Shown: piece after piece, positions 37,363-47,065 of the stretch
How the letters are laid out: the number at the start of each line of letters is the position of its first letter
How positions within the stretch are numbered: position 1 is the first letter of the stretch
Source: Calidifontibacillus oryziterrae
GTDB lineage: Bacteria > Bacillota > Bacilli > Bacillales > Bacillaceae_J
DNA: 64,000 nucleotides
Assembly (NCBI RefSeq): GCF_000331575.1
Contig: NZ_KB223527.1
Span: 159,842-223,841, forward strand
Direction of reading: 5' to 3'
Made by a program: the position numbers and the translations under genes
The notes under the pieces: model-generated
What the model was told of the DNA's origin: nothing
The model's input: the letters and a program-made list of their open reading frames with translations, nothing else
Databases searched by the model: none

Positions 37363-37504
37363 CTATATCGATTGTTTGTTTTTTTCATCACCATTTCTTA
37401 ATAATAATTTTATACATTTTTTAATTATTTTTTAACGAAACTTGTCCCAATTTCCATTATAATGGTATTAGAAAGTTTATATTATGTGGGAGGAGGGACA
37501 AGTC

Positions 37505-37924
37505 ATGGTATATGGATATAGACGTCATGAGGGCTTTCGTTATACTTTTAATGAACCGATTGAATGTTATTTTAAATTGATAAAAATTGATGATCGAGAA
37601 ATAAACTCTGATTATGGGAATGGTCATATTATTGATATAAGTCCTACTGGTATAAAATTAAACGCATCTTTAAATTTATCCCACTCCAACAGCCTAATTA
37701 AAATTGAAATTAATTTTACTATTGCAGGAACTTCGTTCGATTTACCCGGTATTATACTATGGCAAAAGAAAGGGTACCATCAAGACTACTATTATGGTGT
37801 TAAACTTCTTGTTTCAACAGATACAACGGAGAGAATAGTGGAGCAAATCAAAATTCATGCCAAAAACTCTTTAACGAAAAAAGGGGTACAAAAAGTCGAA
37901 GTTAAAACAAAATCAACAACTTAA
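37505..37924 (+). CDS. PilZ-domain protein
   Basis: Probable cyclic-di-GMP receptor of 139 residues. The binding motif pair is visible: RRHEGFRY (RxxxR type) near residue 6, and IIDISPTGIKL (D/NxSxxG) near residue 45, followed by strand-rich sequence ending in WQKKGYHQDYYYGVKL. It is a single-domain protein, so an effector partner is needed. GGAGGAGGG lies 8 nt before ATG 37505. It is monocistronic. Confidence 0.88.
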   Translation: MVYGYRRHEGFRYTFNEPIECYFKLIKIDDREINSDYGNGHIIDISPTGIKLNASLNLSHSNSLIKIEINFTIAGTSFDLPGIILWQKKGYHQDYYYGVKLLVSTDTTERIVEQIKIHAKNSLTKKGVQKVEVKTKSTT

Positions 37925-37932
37925 ACAAATAC

Positions 37933-38019
37933 AAAAGGCTGCAAAAACATTAAAGGTGATTTAGAAATCACTTTTTTGACAGACGCATTCCTTATAACGA
38001 TGCTCAAGCAGCCTTTTTA
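37933..38019. terminator. compound bidirectional terminator between PilZ and AKR genes
   Basis: Outer arms AAAAGGCTGC/GCAGCCTTTTT enclose an inner hairpin GGTGATTT/AAATCACTTTTTT. Convergent genes flank it. Confidence 0.8.
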
Positions 38020-38032
38020 TTTTATAATTCAA

Positions 38033-38866
38033 TTAAAATTTAAAATGATCAGGGTCCTGCCCCGTGCGTTCGTTTGTATTTAATGCATCAATAGCGTTCA
38101 TATCAGTACCGTCTAATTGAAAATCAAATACATTTGCGTTTTCCTCGATCCTTTCTCTATGTACTGATTTTGGAATTATTACGACACCATTTTGTAAATG
38201 CCACCGTAAAACAATTTGCGATGGCTTCTTATTATATTTTTGTGCTAATTCGATAATAGTTGGATTATCTAAAATTCTCCCACGCATCAACGGTGCCCAT
38301 GCCTCTATTTGAATTTCATTTTCATTACAAAATGATCTAAGCTCTGTTTGTGACAACCGTGGGTGTAACTCTACTTGGTTAACCATTGGCTTTATTGTGC
38401 AATTTGAAATGATGTCGTTAAGATGATGGATTTGAAAATTACATACTCCTATTGCCCGTACTGCCCCATCCTGATAAAGCTTTTCAAGAGCTTTCCACGT
38501 CTCAATATACTTTTCCTTTACAGCCCAATGAATTAAATATAAATCGATATAATCAACATCTAGCTTCCTCCTACTCTCTTCAAATGCAATTAGTGTTGAA
38601 TCATATCCTTGTTGATCGTTCCAAACCTTTGTTGTAATAAATAGTTCTTCCCTTGGAATATTCGTTTGCTTGATCGCCTTGCCAACACCTTCTTCATTAT
38701 TGTAAAGAGCTGCTGTATCAATGCTTCGATATCCGATTTCGATCGCTGTTTTTACAGTATTGATAACTTCATTCCCATCGTTTACTTTATAAACTCCTAA
38801 GCCAAGCCACGGCATCTTCACACCGTTATGTAAAGCCGTACAATCTTCAATCGTTTTAAAAGTCAT
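38033..38866 (-). CDS. aldo/keto reductase
   Basis: NADPH-dependent (alpha/beta)8 reductase of 277 residues. The catalytic tetrad is visible: Asp in RSIDTAALY, Tyr in the same segment, Lys in FITTKVW and His in LIHWAV. The coenzyme motif IPKSVHRERIEEN is near residue 235. It is close to YvgN/YtbE-type glyoxal and methylglyoxal reductases of Bacillus. AAAGGAGGA lies upstream of the ATG. It is monocistronic. Confidence 0.9.
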   Translation of the reverse strand: MTFKTIEDCTALHNGVKMPWLGLGVYKVNDGNEVINTVKTAIEIGYRSIDTAALYNNEEGVGKAIKQTNIPREELFITTKVWNDQQGYDSTLIAFEESRRKLDVDYIDLYLIHWAVKEKYIETWKALEKLYQDGAVRAIGVCNFQIHHLNDIISNCTIKPMVNQVELHPRLSQTELRSFCNENEIQIEAWAPLMRGRILDNPTIIELAQKYNKKPSQIVLRWHLQNGVVIIPKSVHRERIEENANVFDFQLDGTDMNAIDALNTNERTGQDPDHFKF

Positions 38867-39026
38867 CGTAAAAAATCCTCCTTTTTACAAAATTTAAGTC
38901 TTTCCTTCAATTTTTTTCTTACTATGTTAAGAATATCATAAATTATTTCCAAACATTAATAGCTACTCGTTACTTGTTATCATGGTAAAATGATAAATAG
39001 AGAATTTATGCAAAGGGGCTTTTTCA

Positions 39027-39335
39027 ATGAAAGTCATTATATGCGAACCAAATGTTCCTCCATATGTTGAATTAATTAACGGAAATTATAAAAATTTAAA
39101 AGAAATACTTGGTAATGATATTAAAGCAATCCCAACAAGTGAACCTAATATTATTATTATATGTAACCTCGAACGGTATGAAAATAAAAAAAGCTGTATG
39201 GAAAACCGTATGAATATTCCCGGTAAATTTCTATTTGTTGGTCGGAGAAACAATAGACTACGAAGCTTAACCGACGATGAAATTAATCAAGTTATCGATG
39301 CGATTCGAAAAGATGATTTAACTGTTATTCATTAA
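39027..39335 (+). CDS. DUF3846-like small protein (102 aa)
   Basis: Starts MKVIICEPNVPPYVELI, then IIIICNLERYENKKS, and ends FLFVGRRNN...LTDDEINQVI. This order resembles DUF3846 proteins, which are often phage- or plasmid-borne and of unknown function. AAAGGGG lies 9 nt before the ATG. There is no sign of a prophage nearby. Confidence 0.65.
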   Translation: MKVIICEPNVPPYVELINGNYKNLKEILGNDIKAIPTSEPNIIIICNLERYENKKSCMENRMNIPGKFLFVGRRNNRLRSLTDDEINQVIDAIRKDDLTVIH

Positions 39336-39475
39336 ATTTAATTTAATATATTGGACTCTAGCTGTTTATCTTAAGTTAAACGGCTTTTAATTTTGACTAT
39401 TTTTTTGGTATTATCTTACATATATATTTATATTTTTATACTCGAACATAATAGTGAGGAGATTGATAACTAAAA

Positions 39476-40327
39476 ATGGACAAATCAAAAGTTAAAGCAA
39501 TCGTATTTGATTTAGACGGTACTCTATATGAGGATACTCATCATTTCGATTATTACGCAAATCAGTTAGAAAAAAGAATTACGGACAATCATAAAGCTGA
39601 TTTTCGTGACGATTATGAACTCTCCATTGTTTATAAACATCCAATGCAAGTAGGTCGAATTTATGATGTCAAGCGAGACCTTATTTTAGTAACAGATAAC
39701 GGGTATGTAAAGAAAGCATTTGAGTGGAATGGTACCCAACTTAATAAGGAATTAATCAATGAATTATATCCTGACCAAATTACATACGATTTCCACTCCA
39801 TGTTAAATTGTGGTGATATATGGTGGGTATTAATTAGTATTGCTACACATTATGGACTAGATGGTAAAGAAAGTAATGAAGCGTTTTTAGAAACACGGAG
39901 CTTTATGATGTGTGAAGACTTTATCATGAAGCCAATCCCTGGTTTAAAACAGATGTTGAATTCACTTAAAGATAATCACATTGATTTATTTATGTTAACC
40001 AATAGTCCTGAGCCAGACAGTGAGGCTATCTTAAAAAAATTAAAAATTGATGAGCTCTTTTCAAAAAAATTTTTCAATGGAAATAAACCAATTTCAACAC
40101 AAAAATGGTTTGAAGAAATTCAGCAACACTATCATGTTCCTTTCGATGAGATTTTGAGTGTTGGTGATAATTTAATTAATGAAATCGATCCAGCTCGTCA
40201 GCTAGGCTGTCAAACAATCCTTATTGATACGCACGGAGTAAATAAAGGAGCAGGAGCTGATTACATTGTTAGGAATATGAGTGAGGCTCTTCCAATTATC
40301 GCCAAGCTAACTAAGATAACTGAATAA
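39476..40327 (+). CDS. HAD-superfamily hydrolase
   Basis: Phosphatase-type HAD protein of 283 residues. Motif I is VFDLDGTLYED near residue 11, motif II is FMLTNSP near 170, the Lys is in the KKFFNGNKP region, and motif IV is SVGDNLINEIDPA. The cap inserted after motif I is long (about 130 residues), with several Trp, so the substrate may be unusual. GTGAGGAG lies before the ATG with a rather long spacing. Monocistronic with its own terminator. Confidence 0.85.
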   Translation: MDKSKVKAIVFDLDGTLYEDTHHFDYYANQLEKRITDNHKADFRDDYELSIVYKHPMQVGRIYDVKRDLILVTDNGYVKKAFEWNGTQLNKELINELYPDQITYDFHSMLNCGDIWWVLISIATHYGLDGKESNEAFLETRSFMMCEDFIMKPIPGLKQMLNSLKDNHIDLFMLTNSPEPDSEAILKKLKIDELFSKKFFNGNKPISTQKWFEEIQQHYHVPFDEILSVGDNLINEIDPARQLGCQTILIDTHGVNKGAGADYIVRNMSEALPIIAKLTKITE

Positions 40328-40335
40328 GGAAGGAA

Positions 40336-40377
40336 CTGTCCAAAAAGTCATAATGTAAGATTTTTGGACAGCCCCCT
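40336..40377 (+). terminator. terminator of the HAD gene
   Basis: CTGTCCAAAAA/TTTTTGGACAG stem, 11 bp, 8 nt after the stop. The tail is C-rich before TTTG, so its strength is uncertain. Confidence 0.7.
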
Positions 40378-40388
40378 TTGTTCGATCT

Positions 40389-40568
40389 TTATTTTTCTTC
40401 TAATTCTGCAACAGGTACAATCATCACATCGTCTGGATTATCCTTCATAAATACACTTACAGACTGGTCCGTTTCATTTGTATGCTTTAACCATACAGAT
40501 ACACCATTATATTTCACTGTGACCTCGTTTGGCGAAGTAATAATTTGCTTGGCCCGCTTAATATCCAT
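40389..40568 (-). CDS. sspH: H-type small acid-soluble spore protein SspH
   Basis: 59-residue spore core protein. Starts MDIKRAKQIITSPNEVTV and ends VMIVPVAELEEK, matching Bacillus SspH (MNVQRAKEL..., VPVNSLEE). AAGGAG lies 10 nt before the ATG. Forespore (sigma-G) expression is expected from the family. It is too short for usual ORF cut-offs. It is convergent with the HAD gene. Confidence 0.9.
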   Translation of the reverse strand: MDIKRAKQIITSPNEVTVKYNGVSVWLKHTNETDQSVSVFMKDNPDDVMIVPVAELEEK

Positions 40569-40658
40569 ATATCATTCGCTCCTTAAGATTGTTTTCATTA
40601 CTAGAATTCACTAGGGCGAATAAATGTATTCATCATGATCAAATCGGAATAAAAAGAA

Positions 40659-42842
40659 TTAGTCTCGAGCTACATCTACAAGTAGTGCATCTCCATTTTC
40701 AGCAACCCGAACATAAGCATAGTTGATAATTTCTTGTAAATCCCATCCAGTTCCTTCGGGCACAAAATAATTTTCAATTCCATACTCAATATTTTCATAC
40801 CCTTTAAATTTCCCTGTTATCCATACATCTGCACGATTTTTTATATCGTCGGGAACGGCTTTACCAGTTGCATAAACTCCGCTATATTCATATACACCGC
40901 CGGTCTTCTCCTCTAAACCTACAAAAATACGCTCGTTCCAAGATACATCCTCGTCCAGCTCAAGCGATGAAATGTCATAACGTAACACTAAATAATCGCC
41001 TTGGAGTAAAGAACGCGGGTCAATAGGGGCTAATTCCAGCTTGATTAATTCACCATTTGTTAATAGATGTTCACTTTTCTGAATTTGCACTCCAAGAGTC
41101 ACAATTTGAACCGCAATAATGGTTACAATTGCTGTAACCATTGCCATTGTTCTTGGTTTCCTTCCACTACCTTCGAGTTGTATGTTATCAAATTTAATTG
41201 TAATTGCAATAATGATAAGACCTGTTATCAAAAATGTTACTGATTTATGCAATAATCCCCATACAAGGTCATAGTACTTATAAACGATAAAAGCAAACCA
41301 AAATAACAATAATATCCAGTGATGGACTTTATGATTTTGTTTTAAAGTTAGCAGCACATAAAGTGTGGTCAAAACGAAATAACTGCCATTTGTGAAATAA
41401 TATAAGATCGGCTCATTTTCAAATAAAAAGGTTAAAAAGAAAAATGAGAACATCCCATAAAAGATACTGTTATTTATTAATACGTCTTTAAGACGCCCAT
41501 CATCGATAACTTTTGTTGTACCAAAATAAATAGCAAGATTAATCGTTAGTATTAAACCAAAAACAAGTTCAATATCGTAATTAATATCATTAATTACAGC
41601 AAAAAACGAAATCATTGTTACTAGATAAGTTACATAGCGAAAGCCTGAGCTTTGAATACTCCAAAAAACAAATACTAATGCTCCGATAAATAATAAGCCT
41701 AACCAACTACTACTTTCTAAAAATGTAGCGGGTACTCCAAGAAAAAAGGCTGTAAACAAGAGTGTGTAACGAATAACTTGATCCCATTTTTCCATAAGAA
41801 CCCCAATTATAATTAAGGCAATGGCGAAAAACAGGAAAAACGTAAATGATACATCGTCAAAAAAGAGATAGGAGATACCGAGAATAGAGCTTCCTGCAAT
41901 AATCGAGGCAACTGCAGTGGCTACCCCAACAATTATTTTTTTCAAAAATGATTGTTGTTCTCCTCTTTGATTTTGCCTCCACTTCCTCAACCCAAATATG
42001 ACGAAACCAACAATAACAAACGGGATAAATATTGTAAATAAAAAAACATATTCTGAACCAATATAATCAATAAATTCAATAAATTTAATGATGATAAATG
42101 CTATTGAAAATAACCCTACTAATACTAAAAATGGTTTATTAAATTGTTTTTTCAATATATAAATATATAAAGCGATGGATAGTAGGATGAATAAAGAACT
42201 GACAAAAACATTAAACCAATCAAATAATTCCTCCATCGTTAACCCAAGCAATATGATTTGCATCATAATAAAGCTACAATATTGAAGCGGTCTTGATTTC
42301 AAAATACCTCGGTCCGTTACTAAATACAAGATTCCGTTAACAAGCGCTGTTATAAGAAGTATCCATTGTGCGAACTCTTTCGGTACATATTGAAAACCTG
42401 ATGATGGAAAAAGATAAAACCACAAAGTAAAATGAAGCAATCCATATGAAAGAATATAAAAGGGCTGATATTTCGTAAAAATACTAAATAATAGTGCAGG
42501 AATGGACCAAATCATAAATAGCATATAACTGTCCGCATGTGAATTATAAATCTGACCTAAAAGTGCAACTCCAACTCCAAATGATAAACATCCTAAAAAG
42601 AGAAACAAGTCACTTAAAAATGGATGTTTTTTAACAAGCTTTCCTAAAACAAAGGAAATAATATAAAAAAAGACGATCAAGCTAACGCTTAATCCAATTT
42701 TCATCCATTTGTCAAAACCTGGCCAGTTTGCAGCAAAAAAGTAAATAATTGCCGTAATAATTAAAGAAAGACCAAATATATAGGAAATCTGTATCCCTTT
42801 AACCTTCCATTCTTGCTTTTTTCCATATTCCACAGCGTACAC
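40659..42842 (-). CDS. large membrane protein, DUF2157 plus GDYXXLXY domain
   Basis: 727-residue protein with about eighteen hydrophobic segments. The N-terminal region resembles DUF2157 (YIFGLSLIITAIIYFFAANWP). The C-terminal 150 residues are extracytoplasmic and contain LLQGDYLVLRY, the signature of GDYXXLXY proteins. The family function is unknown; the two parts are often separate genes, so this is a fused form. GTG 42842 has GAGGT 7 nt upstream, and GTG 42833 is also possible. Confidence 0.82.
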   Translation of the reverse strand: MYAVEYGKKQEWKVKGIQISYIFGLSLIITAIIYFFAANWPGFDKWMKIGLSVSLIVFFYIISFVLGKLVKKHPFLSDLFLFLGCLSFGVGVALLGQIYNSHADSYMLFMIWSIPALLFSIFTKYQPFYILSYGLLHFTLWFYLFPSSGFQYVPKEFAQWILLITALVNGILYLVTDRGILKSRPLQYCSFIMMQIILLGLTMEELFDWFNVFVSSLFILLSIALYIYILKKQFNKPFLVLVGLFSIAFIIIKFIEFIDYIGSEYVFLFTIFIPFVIVGFVIFGLRKWRQNQRGEQQSFLKKIIVGVATAVASIIAGSSILGISYLFFDDVSFTFFLFFAIALIIIGVLMEKWDQVIRYTLLFTAFFLGVPATFLESSSWLGLLFIGALVFVFWSIQSSGFRYVTYLVTMISFFAVINDINYDIELVFGLILTINLAIYFGTTKVIDDGRLKDVLINNSIFYGMFSFFFLTFLFENEPILYYFTNGSYFVLTTLYVLLTLKQNHKVHHWILLLFWFAFIVYKYYDLVWGLLHKSVTFLITGLIIIAITIKFDNIQLEGSGRKPRTMAMVTAIVTIIAVQIVTLGVQIQKSEHLLTNGELIKLELAPIDPRSLLQGDYLVLRYDISSLELDEDVSWNERIFVGLEEKTGGVYEYSGVYATGKAVPDDIKNRADVWITGKFKGYENIEYGIENYFVPEGTGWDLQEIINYAYVRVAENGDALLVDVARD

Positions 42843-42904
42843 TCCCTTACCTCTAAGCTTACCATATTATATCATGTGACAAGTTCAATAGTTTGTAGTA
42901 CATA

Positions 42905-42942
42905 AAAAAAGAAAAAAGCCATTGAGAAATATCTCTAGGCTT
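42905..42942 (-). terminator. terminator of the 45-aa gene
   Basis: Minus-strand AAGCC-GAGA/TCTC-GGCTT stem followed by TTTTTTC. It begins at the stop codon of the small gene. Confidence 0.75.
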
Positions 42943-43079
42943 TATTCACTATGTTGAGTTGTATTAAAAAATTGTTCCTCTGCTACTTCCATTTCTTCCT
43001 GAATGTTTTTTGACTTTTGGGAACCCATTTCTCCATCAGACTCATAGCTTAAATTGAAGTCTTCATTCTTCTTTTTCAC
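42942..43079 (-). CDS. small acidic protein (45 aa)
   Basis: Not recognised. Peptide begins MKKKNEDFNLSYESDGEMG and ends EEQFFNTTQHSE; very hydrophilic, like minor spore proteins. GAGAGGTG lies 6-8 nt before GTG 43079 (another GTG three bases upstream is possible), and a terminator follows at once. Reading frame, site and terminator together make a real gene likely. Confidence 0.65.
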   Translation of the reverse strand: MKKKNEDFNLSYESDGEMGSQKSKNIQEEMEVAEEQFFNTTQHSE

Positions 43080-43179
43080 CACAAGCACCTCTCTTCTGTT
43101 GTCGTAACCATATTAAAAAAGGTTCACCTTAGTTTTTACGAAAAAACAAGAAATGTATACACTTGACAGCACAATATTT

Positions 43180-44097
43180 CTATTTTCTAATCATTTTATA
43201 AAGGTTCATTAAATCCTCCGGCCAAGGTATTGAAACCTGGATTTGTTCGTTACTAAACGGATGGCTGAACGAAATGTGTTCTGCATGTAATGCTTGTCTT
43301 GCTAAGCCTCTAGCTGTAGCACCGCCATAAAGCTTATCTGCAACGATCGGATGGCCTAAATAGCTCAAATGAACACGAATTTGGTGTGTTCTCCCTGTAT
43401 CAAGCTTTATCTTTAACATTGTTATATTATGTGTTGCGAATACCTCAGCTACTTCATAGTGAGTAACAGCAGAATCACCGCTCGTAGAGACCCTTCTCCT
43501 TGATGGATGATGACGGTCTCGTCCTATTCTCTCATTAATCGTCCCACATTTTCTCTTTACAATTCCATGTACAAAAGCTATGTATGTTCTCGATATTTGT
43601 CTTTTTTCAAGCAAAAGATCAAGAGCTGTCCCTGCAAGCTGGTGTTTCGCAAACACGATACCACCTGAAGTTTCCTTATCTAAGCGGTGAATATGGCGAA
43701 CTTTCGTTGAAATTCCTTCAGATTGTAAATGAAAAGCAACTGCATTTGCCAATGTATGCCCTTGGCCTTCATTAGGATGGGTATTGATGCCAGCGGGCTT
43801 ACCCACGATTAATAAATGGTCATCCTCATAGTAAATAGAAATCGGTATATATTCAGGAATTACACCATAGTCCTCATGAATAAACAGCCGTATTTGTAAC
43901 CGATCACCTTTGTTTACCTGCATATTAAAGTGTGACAAGGCAGTCCCATTAAGTTGAACGTTTTTTTCCATTCGGTATTGGTGTAATAGCTTTTTTGGTG
44001 TTTTCCATTTTTCTTTAAGGATGGTGTCAACCGTTTGTCCAACCCATTCGTTAGTAATGAGCACGTCAAGCCATTCACCTTTTTTTACTGCCTGCAT
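43180..44097 (-). CDS. RluA-family pseudouridine synthase
   Basis: Isomerises uridine in rRNA or tRNA. An S4-like N-terminal region (KKLLHQYRMEKNVQLNG) precedes the catalytic domain, with motif I VRHIHRLDKETSGGIVFAK carrying the catalytic Asp. Later motifs are RTYIAFVHG, LDTGRTHQIRVH and HPIVADKLYGG. It has 305 residues, start ATG 44097 after AGAGGGG; a frame from 44184 adds 29 residues without a site. It is of the YlyB/YjbO/YhcT type; which one is not decided. Confidence 0.92.
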   Translation of the reverse strand: MQAVKKGEWLDVLITNEWVGQTVDTILKEKWKTPKKLLHQYRMEKNVQLNGTALSHFNMQVNKGDRLQIRLFIHEDYGVIPEYIPISIYYEDDHLLIVGKPAGINTHPNEGQGHTLANAVAFHLQSEGISTKVRHIHRLDKETSGGIVFAKHQLAGTALDLLLEKRQISRTYIAFVHGIVKRKCGTINERIGRDRHHPSRRRVSTSGDSAVTHYEVAEVFATHNITMLKIKLDTGRTHQIRVHLSYLGHPIVADKLYGGATARGLARQALHAEHISFSHPFSNEQIQVSIPWPEDLMNLYKMIRK

Positions 44098-44243
44098 AAA
44101 AATACCCCTCTTACAATTTTTTACGATTTGTCTCATGATTTTATATTTTACTACTTTGACTACTAGTTTCTTTATACTTATCAATAATAACTATATTATA
44201 TTAAACAGATGTAGTCTATTATAGGACTTCATTGTGGCTATCC

Positions 44244-45120
44244 TTAACGGTACATATGTTCATCTTCTTGCCATAGTACAATACCTGTAGATGTATCACG
44301 AAAAAACTCTTTATTATCATACGAGCTTTCATCCTGTAGCCTTTTCTTCTTAAGTTCAGTTGTTGTCCACTGATTCACATACATAGCAAGTCCGGTTAAA
44401 TCAGGGAAAAGAGCTAGCTGATTCATGCCGCTCAAATTTAAAAACAAATCAATATCGTTTTCTAAATCACAATCTATTTGAATATGCTTTAATATTTTTT
44501 TCTTAAACAGGATGCCATTTTCTTCATCCTCAAGCCCATTTTTTGTATTCCCTTGAAGTGTGAAAAATCCTCGTTGAGACAAACTCCGATACGTATTCAT
44601 AGTTGGACTAAGTGCCATTGTTTTATTAAAATTTATTCTTTCTTTTAGGAAAGAACCTGTTTTCGGCATACTTTTTAATTCTCCAAAGTTATGAAAGGTA
44701 AGGTTTAATTTGATAGGATCAAGAAGCCACACGGAGCATGGCTTATTTCGCTGCCAATTTTTTGTGGCAAAGTATAATGCAACCGCAAAGGATTCCGACC
44801 AATCAAGAAGTCGCGTTTTCACTCCATATTGTTGCATTAAATAAAGTAGGTCCCATTCATTATCAGTTTTGTGGAGTTCATAACCATTCTCAAAAAAACG
44901 CTTATAGCTAAGTTCCTCCCACTCGATAATTCTTTCTATCGGAAAGTTTAATCTAAATAACCCTGATAATAAAGAATAACGGTCGCCCTCACTATGATTG
45001 TTATTTTGTCCTCGATACCATACAACCTGGCTTTTTTTAGAAAAAAAAAGTAACCTCTTCTACTATTTCGAGCCATTTTTTTGAGAAAAAATGATTTGTA
45101 ATATTTTGTTTTCTCTGCAA
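44244..45120 (-). pseudogene. FRG-domain gene with a frameshift in a T9 run
   Basis: The downstream frame (44244-44837 from its first ATG) contains the FRG core MQQYGVKTRLLDWSESFAVALYFATKN, seen here in part as QQYGVKTRLLDWSES. The upstream part is open from TTG 45120, which has a GGTGGTG site 6 nt before it, and encodes QRKQNITNHFFSKKWLEIVEE. It stops at TAA after a run of nine T (plus-strand A 45041-45049). With eight T the frame continues through SQVVWYRGQNNN into the FRG core without a break. Thus it is a one-base slip, a sequencing error, or a gene read by transcriptional slippage. FRG function is unknown; some members are linked to defence islands. Confidence 0.8.
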
Positions 45121-45202
45121 CAAAATCACCACCTAATTCATAACAACCTCATTACAAATTATAGCCAAACTCACTAAAGTAATATGCAAAGTGATTTTTA
45201 CA

Positions 45203-45389
45203 TAACAAAAGCTATAGGCGCCCTGATTAGCGACGTATAAACTAAGAGCGCATCGACTGAGATAAACAAAACACGTCGAGGGACGAGTCGATGTTGACTT
45301 ATCGCAAAAGAGATGAGCGAAGTTTACTACTCGCTGGGCGCTTGCGCTGGACGACTACTTTCTGTGCTATAGTATTTATCCGCAGGATT
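45203..45389 (+). repeat. dispersed structured repeat element, copy 3
   Basis: Starts AACAAAAGCTATAGGCGCCC and ends TTATCCGCAGGAT. Almost identical to copy 4 but lacks the 25-nt 3' tail. It lies between the FRG gene's start and the LysM gene's 3' end, opposite to both. Confidence 0.93.
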
Positions 45390-45402
45390 TTAAACAATAA
45401 AA

Positions 45403-45446
45403 AAAAGATAGCAGTACATAGCATCAGCTATTACTCGCTATCTTTT
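45403..45446 (-). terminator. intrinsic terminator of the LysM gene
   Basis: AAAAGATAGC/GCTATCTTTT arms, with a T-rich tail on the minus strand, 36 nt beyond the stop. Confidence 0.8.
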
Positions 45447-45481
45447 GTAAAAACGAATATATTCACTTCACTAATTTTCGA

Positions 45482-46774
45482 TTATTGGACACCGGCAGCT
45501 ATTTTTATTTTTTCTTGATGCTCAAAATCTATCTTTCCATCCTTATGACGTGTGCTATTTTTAAAGTGAATATCAAAATGGCCGTTAAAATTATTGTCTT
45601 CAATATACTGGATGTCATGGGGCATAAAGGACATGGAAGCAGCAATTTTTCGCCCACTTGCTTCAACAATGACTGGGCGAGTATTCCAATTAAATCCTCC
45701 CCATATTTGTTTTGCGATTTGGGAATCATTAGCGGTTAAAGGCTCATTATCTGCGTGATTTGCTCCGATTGTTCGTTTAACCTTAAAGCTTTTTCCAGTT
45801 TGGTAATCCGTGACAGTTGCAACCGTTCCAATTGAATAAATGTATTGAGCCTCTGACCACCAATCCAAATACTCTCCATGTCTTTCACTTACGGTTGCTT
45901 GAACTGGAATATGATGAACCGGAACTAATACCGTCTGTCCTTTACTTAGTTGACTTTTTGTGGTCAAGCTATTTAATGTTAGTATTTCATTCATAGGTAC
46001 GCCGTACTTCACACTAATCCCCCAGATCGTATCTCCTGTCTGAATAATATACGGCTGAAGGCTGATAGTTGATAGACCTTCACTATTACTCTGTGAATCT
46101 ATTTTTAATAGCTGACTGGAATGGATTATATCAGATTTTAATTGATTTAATGACTTTATGTCAGCAACCGTCATACCAAATTTTGAAGATATTTTAGATA
46201 ATGTATCACCAGGTTTAACAGAATATAACTGAACCCCACTTACGTCACCGCTCTTAGGAACAACATCAGTATTCGCTTCTAGCTCAACTTGAACAAACCT
46301 TGCTTTTAATTTCGGAAAAGATTTAATATTGATTGTTCTCGATACATCTGACCATGTAACGTTCATACCTAACGCTTCACTTAAAAACCGTAATGGTACC
46401 CTCGTAATTCCGTTTGTTAGTAAAGCCTTGTCCATTTTAACTTGATCCCCATTCATACGAGCTACAGTTGAACCTATAATAAAGCTTACATCACGCCCAT
46501 CCTTTGAAATACCTACACTATTTGATTCTTCATTCCACCAAACAGAGGCACCTAAGCTTTCGGCTACCTCACGGATTGGAATATACGTTCGATCATTTTT
46601 GATTATCGGCGCATTTTTAAAAGGATAAACTTCTTCGTAGATTACAATTTGAATTGAACTGTTTGCCTGTGAATAATCAGGAACTTGAAAAAAGGTAGTT
46701 GCTGCTATTGAAGTACCCAATAAAAGTTTCAAAAATTTCATGTGTTTCGTGGTTTTCCTATATTTCGTAGTCAT
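45482..46774 (-). CDS. secreted protein with CuAO-N-like and two LysM domains
   Basis: Cell-wall-associated protein of 430 residues. A signal peptide (FLKLLLGTSIAATTFFQ) leads to two CuAO-N-like modules (RTYIPIREVAESLGASVWWN and TRVPLRFLSEALGMNVTWS). LysM 1 is VQLYSVKPGDTLSKISSKFG near residue 180. LysM 2 is PYIIQTGDTIWGISVKYG near 245. The C-terminal 140 residues (YLDWWSEAQYIYSIGTVATVTDY, WGGFNWNTRPVIVE) look like an extra domain of unknown role. ATG 46774 was chosen over a GTG 9 nt upstream that overlaps the AGGATGTGG site. Confidence 0.82.
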   Translation of the reverse strand: MTTKYRKTTKHMKFLKLLLGTSIAATTFFQVPDYSQANSSIQIVIYEEVYPFKNAPIIKNDRTYIPIREVAESLGASVWWNEESNSVGISKDGRDVSFIIGSTVARMNGDQVKMDKALLTNGITRVPLRFLSEALGMNVTWSDVSRTINIKSFPKLKARFVQVELEANTDVVPKSGDVSGVQLYSVKPGDTLSKISSKFGMTVADIKSLNQLKSDIIHSSQLLKIDSQSNSEGLSTISLQPYIIQTGDTIWGISVKYGVPMNEILTLNSLTTKSQLSKGQTVLVPVHHIPVQATVSERHGEYLDWWSEAQYIYSIGTVATVTDYQTGKSFKVKRTIGANHADNEPLTANDSQIAKQIWGGFNWNTRPVIVEASGRKIAASMSFMPHDIQYIEDNNFNGHFDIHFKNSTRHKDGKIDFEHQEKIKIAAGVQ

Positions 46775-47004
46775 CTTGTCCACATCCTAGTTGTAATTTC
46801 CACTCTACTAAAATAGTTAGGTTATTTTCTAACTTTATCATACTGTGAATCTAGCTAAAGATTATAGGACCAATATTTTCAAATCACACATCAAAACCTT
46901 TTTGAAGTTCAAATTAACAGTATCTATATCCACCATATTTGAGATTTGACAATAATGTGAATTCTTGTATTACATGATTACGCTCATTCAATAGGAAATG
47001 GAAT

Positions 47005-47033
47005 TTGTTATTTGGTTATGCTATGTTTATAAT
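47005..47033 (+). promoter_or_regulatory. sigma-A promoter of the CDF gene
   Basis: TTGTTA, 17-bp spacer, TATAAT, 33 nt before the start codon. The rest of the 290-bp divergent gap shows no riboswitch. Confidence 0.75.
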
Positions 47034-47065
47034 GCTTTGAGATGATTTTAAGGAGTTTATACAAA

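Noticed and set aside
45291..45518. 75-codon plus-strand frame
   Set aside because: Starts inside repeat copy 3 and continues antisense to the LysM gene; coding is not supported.
47005..47065. Manganese (yybP-ykoY) riboswitch before the CDF gene
   Set aside because: None of the conserved aptamer segments is present; only a plain promoter is seen.
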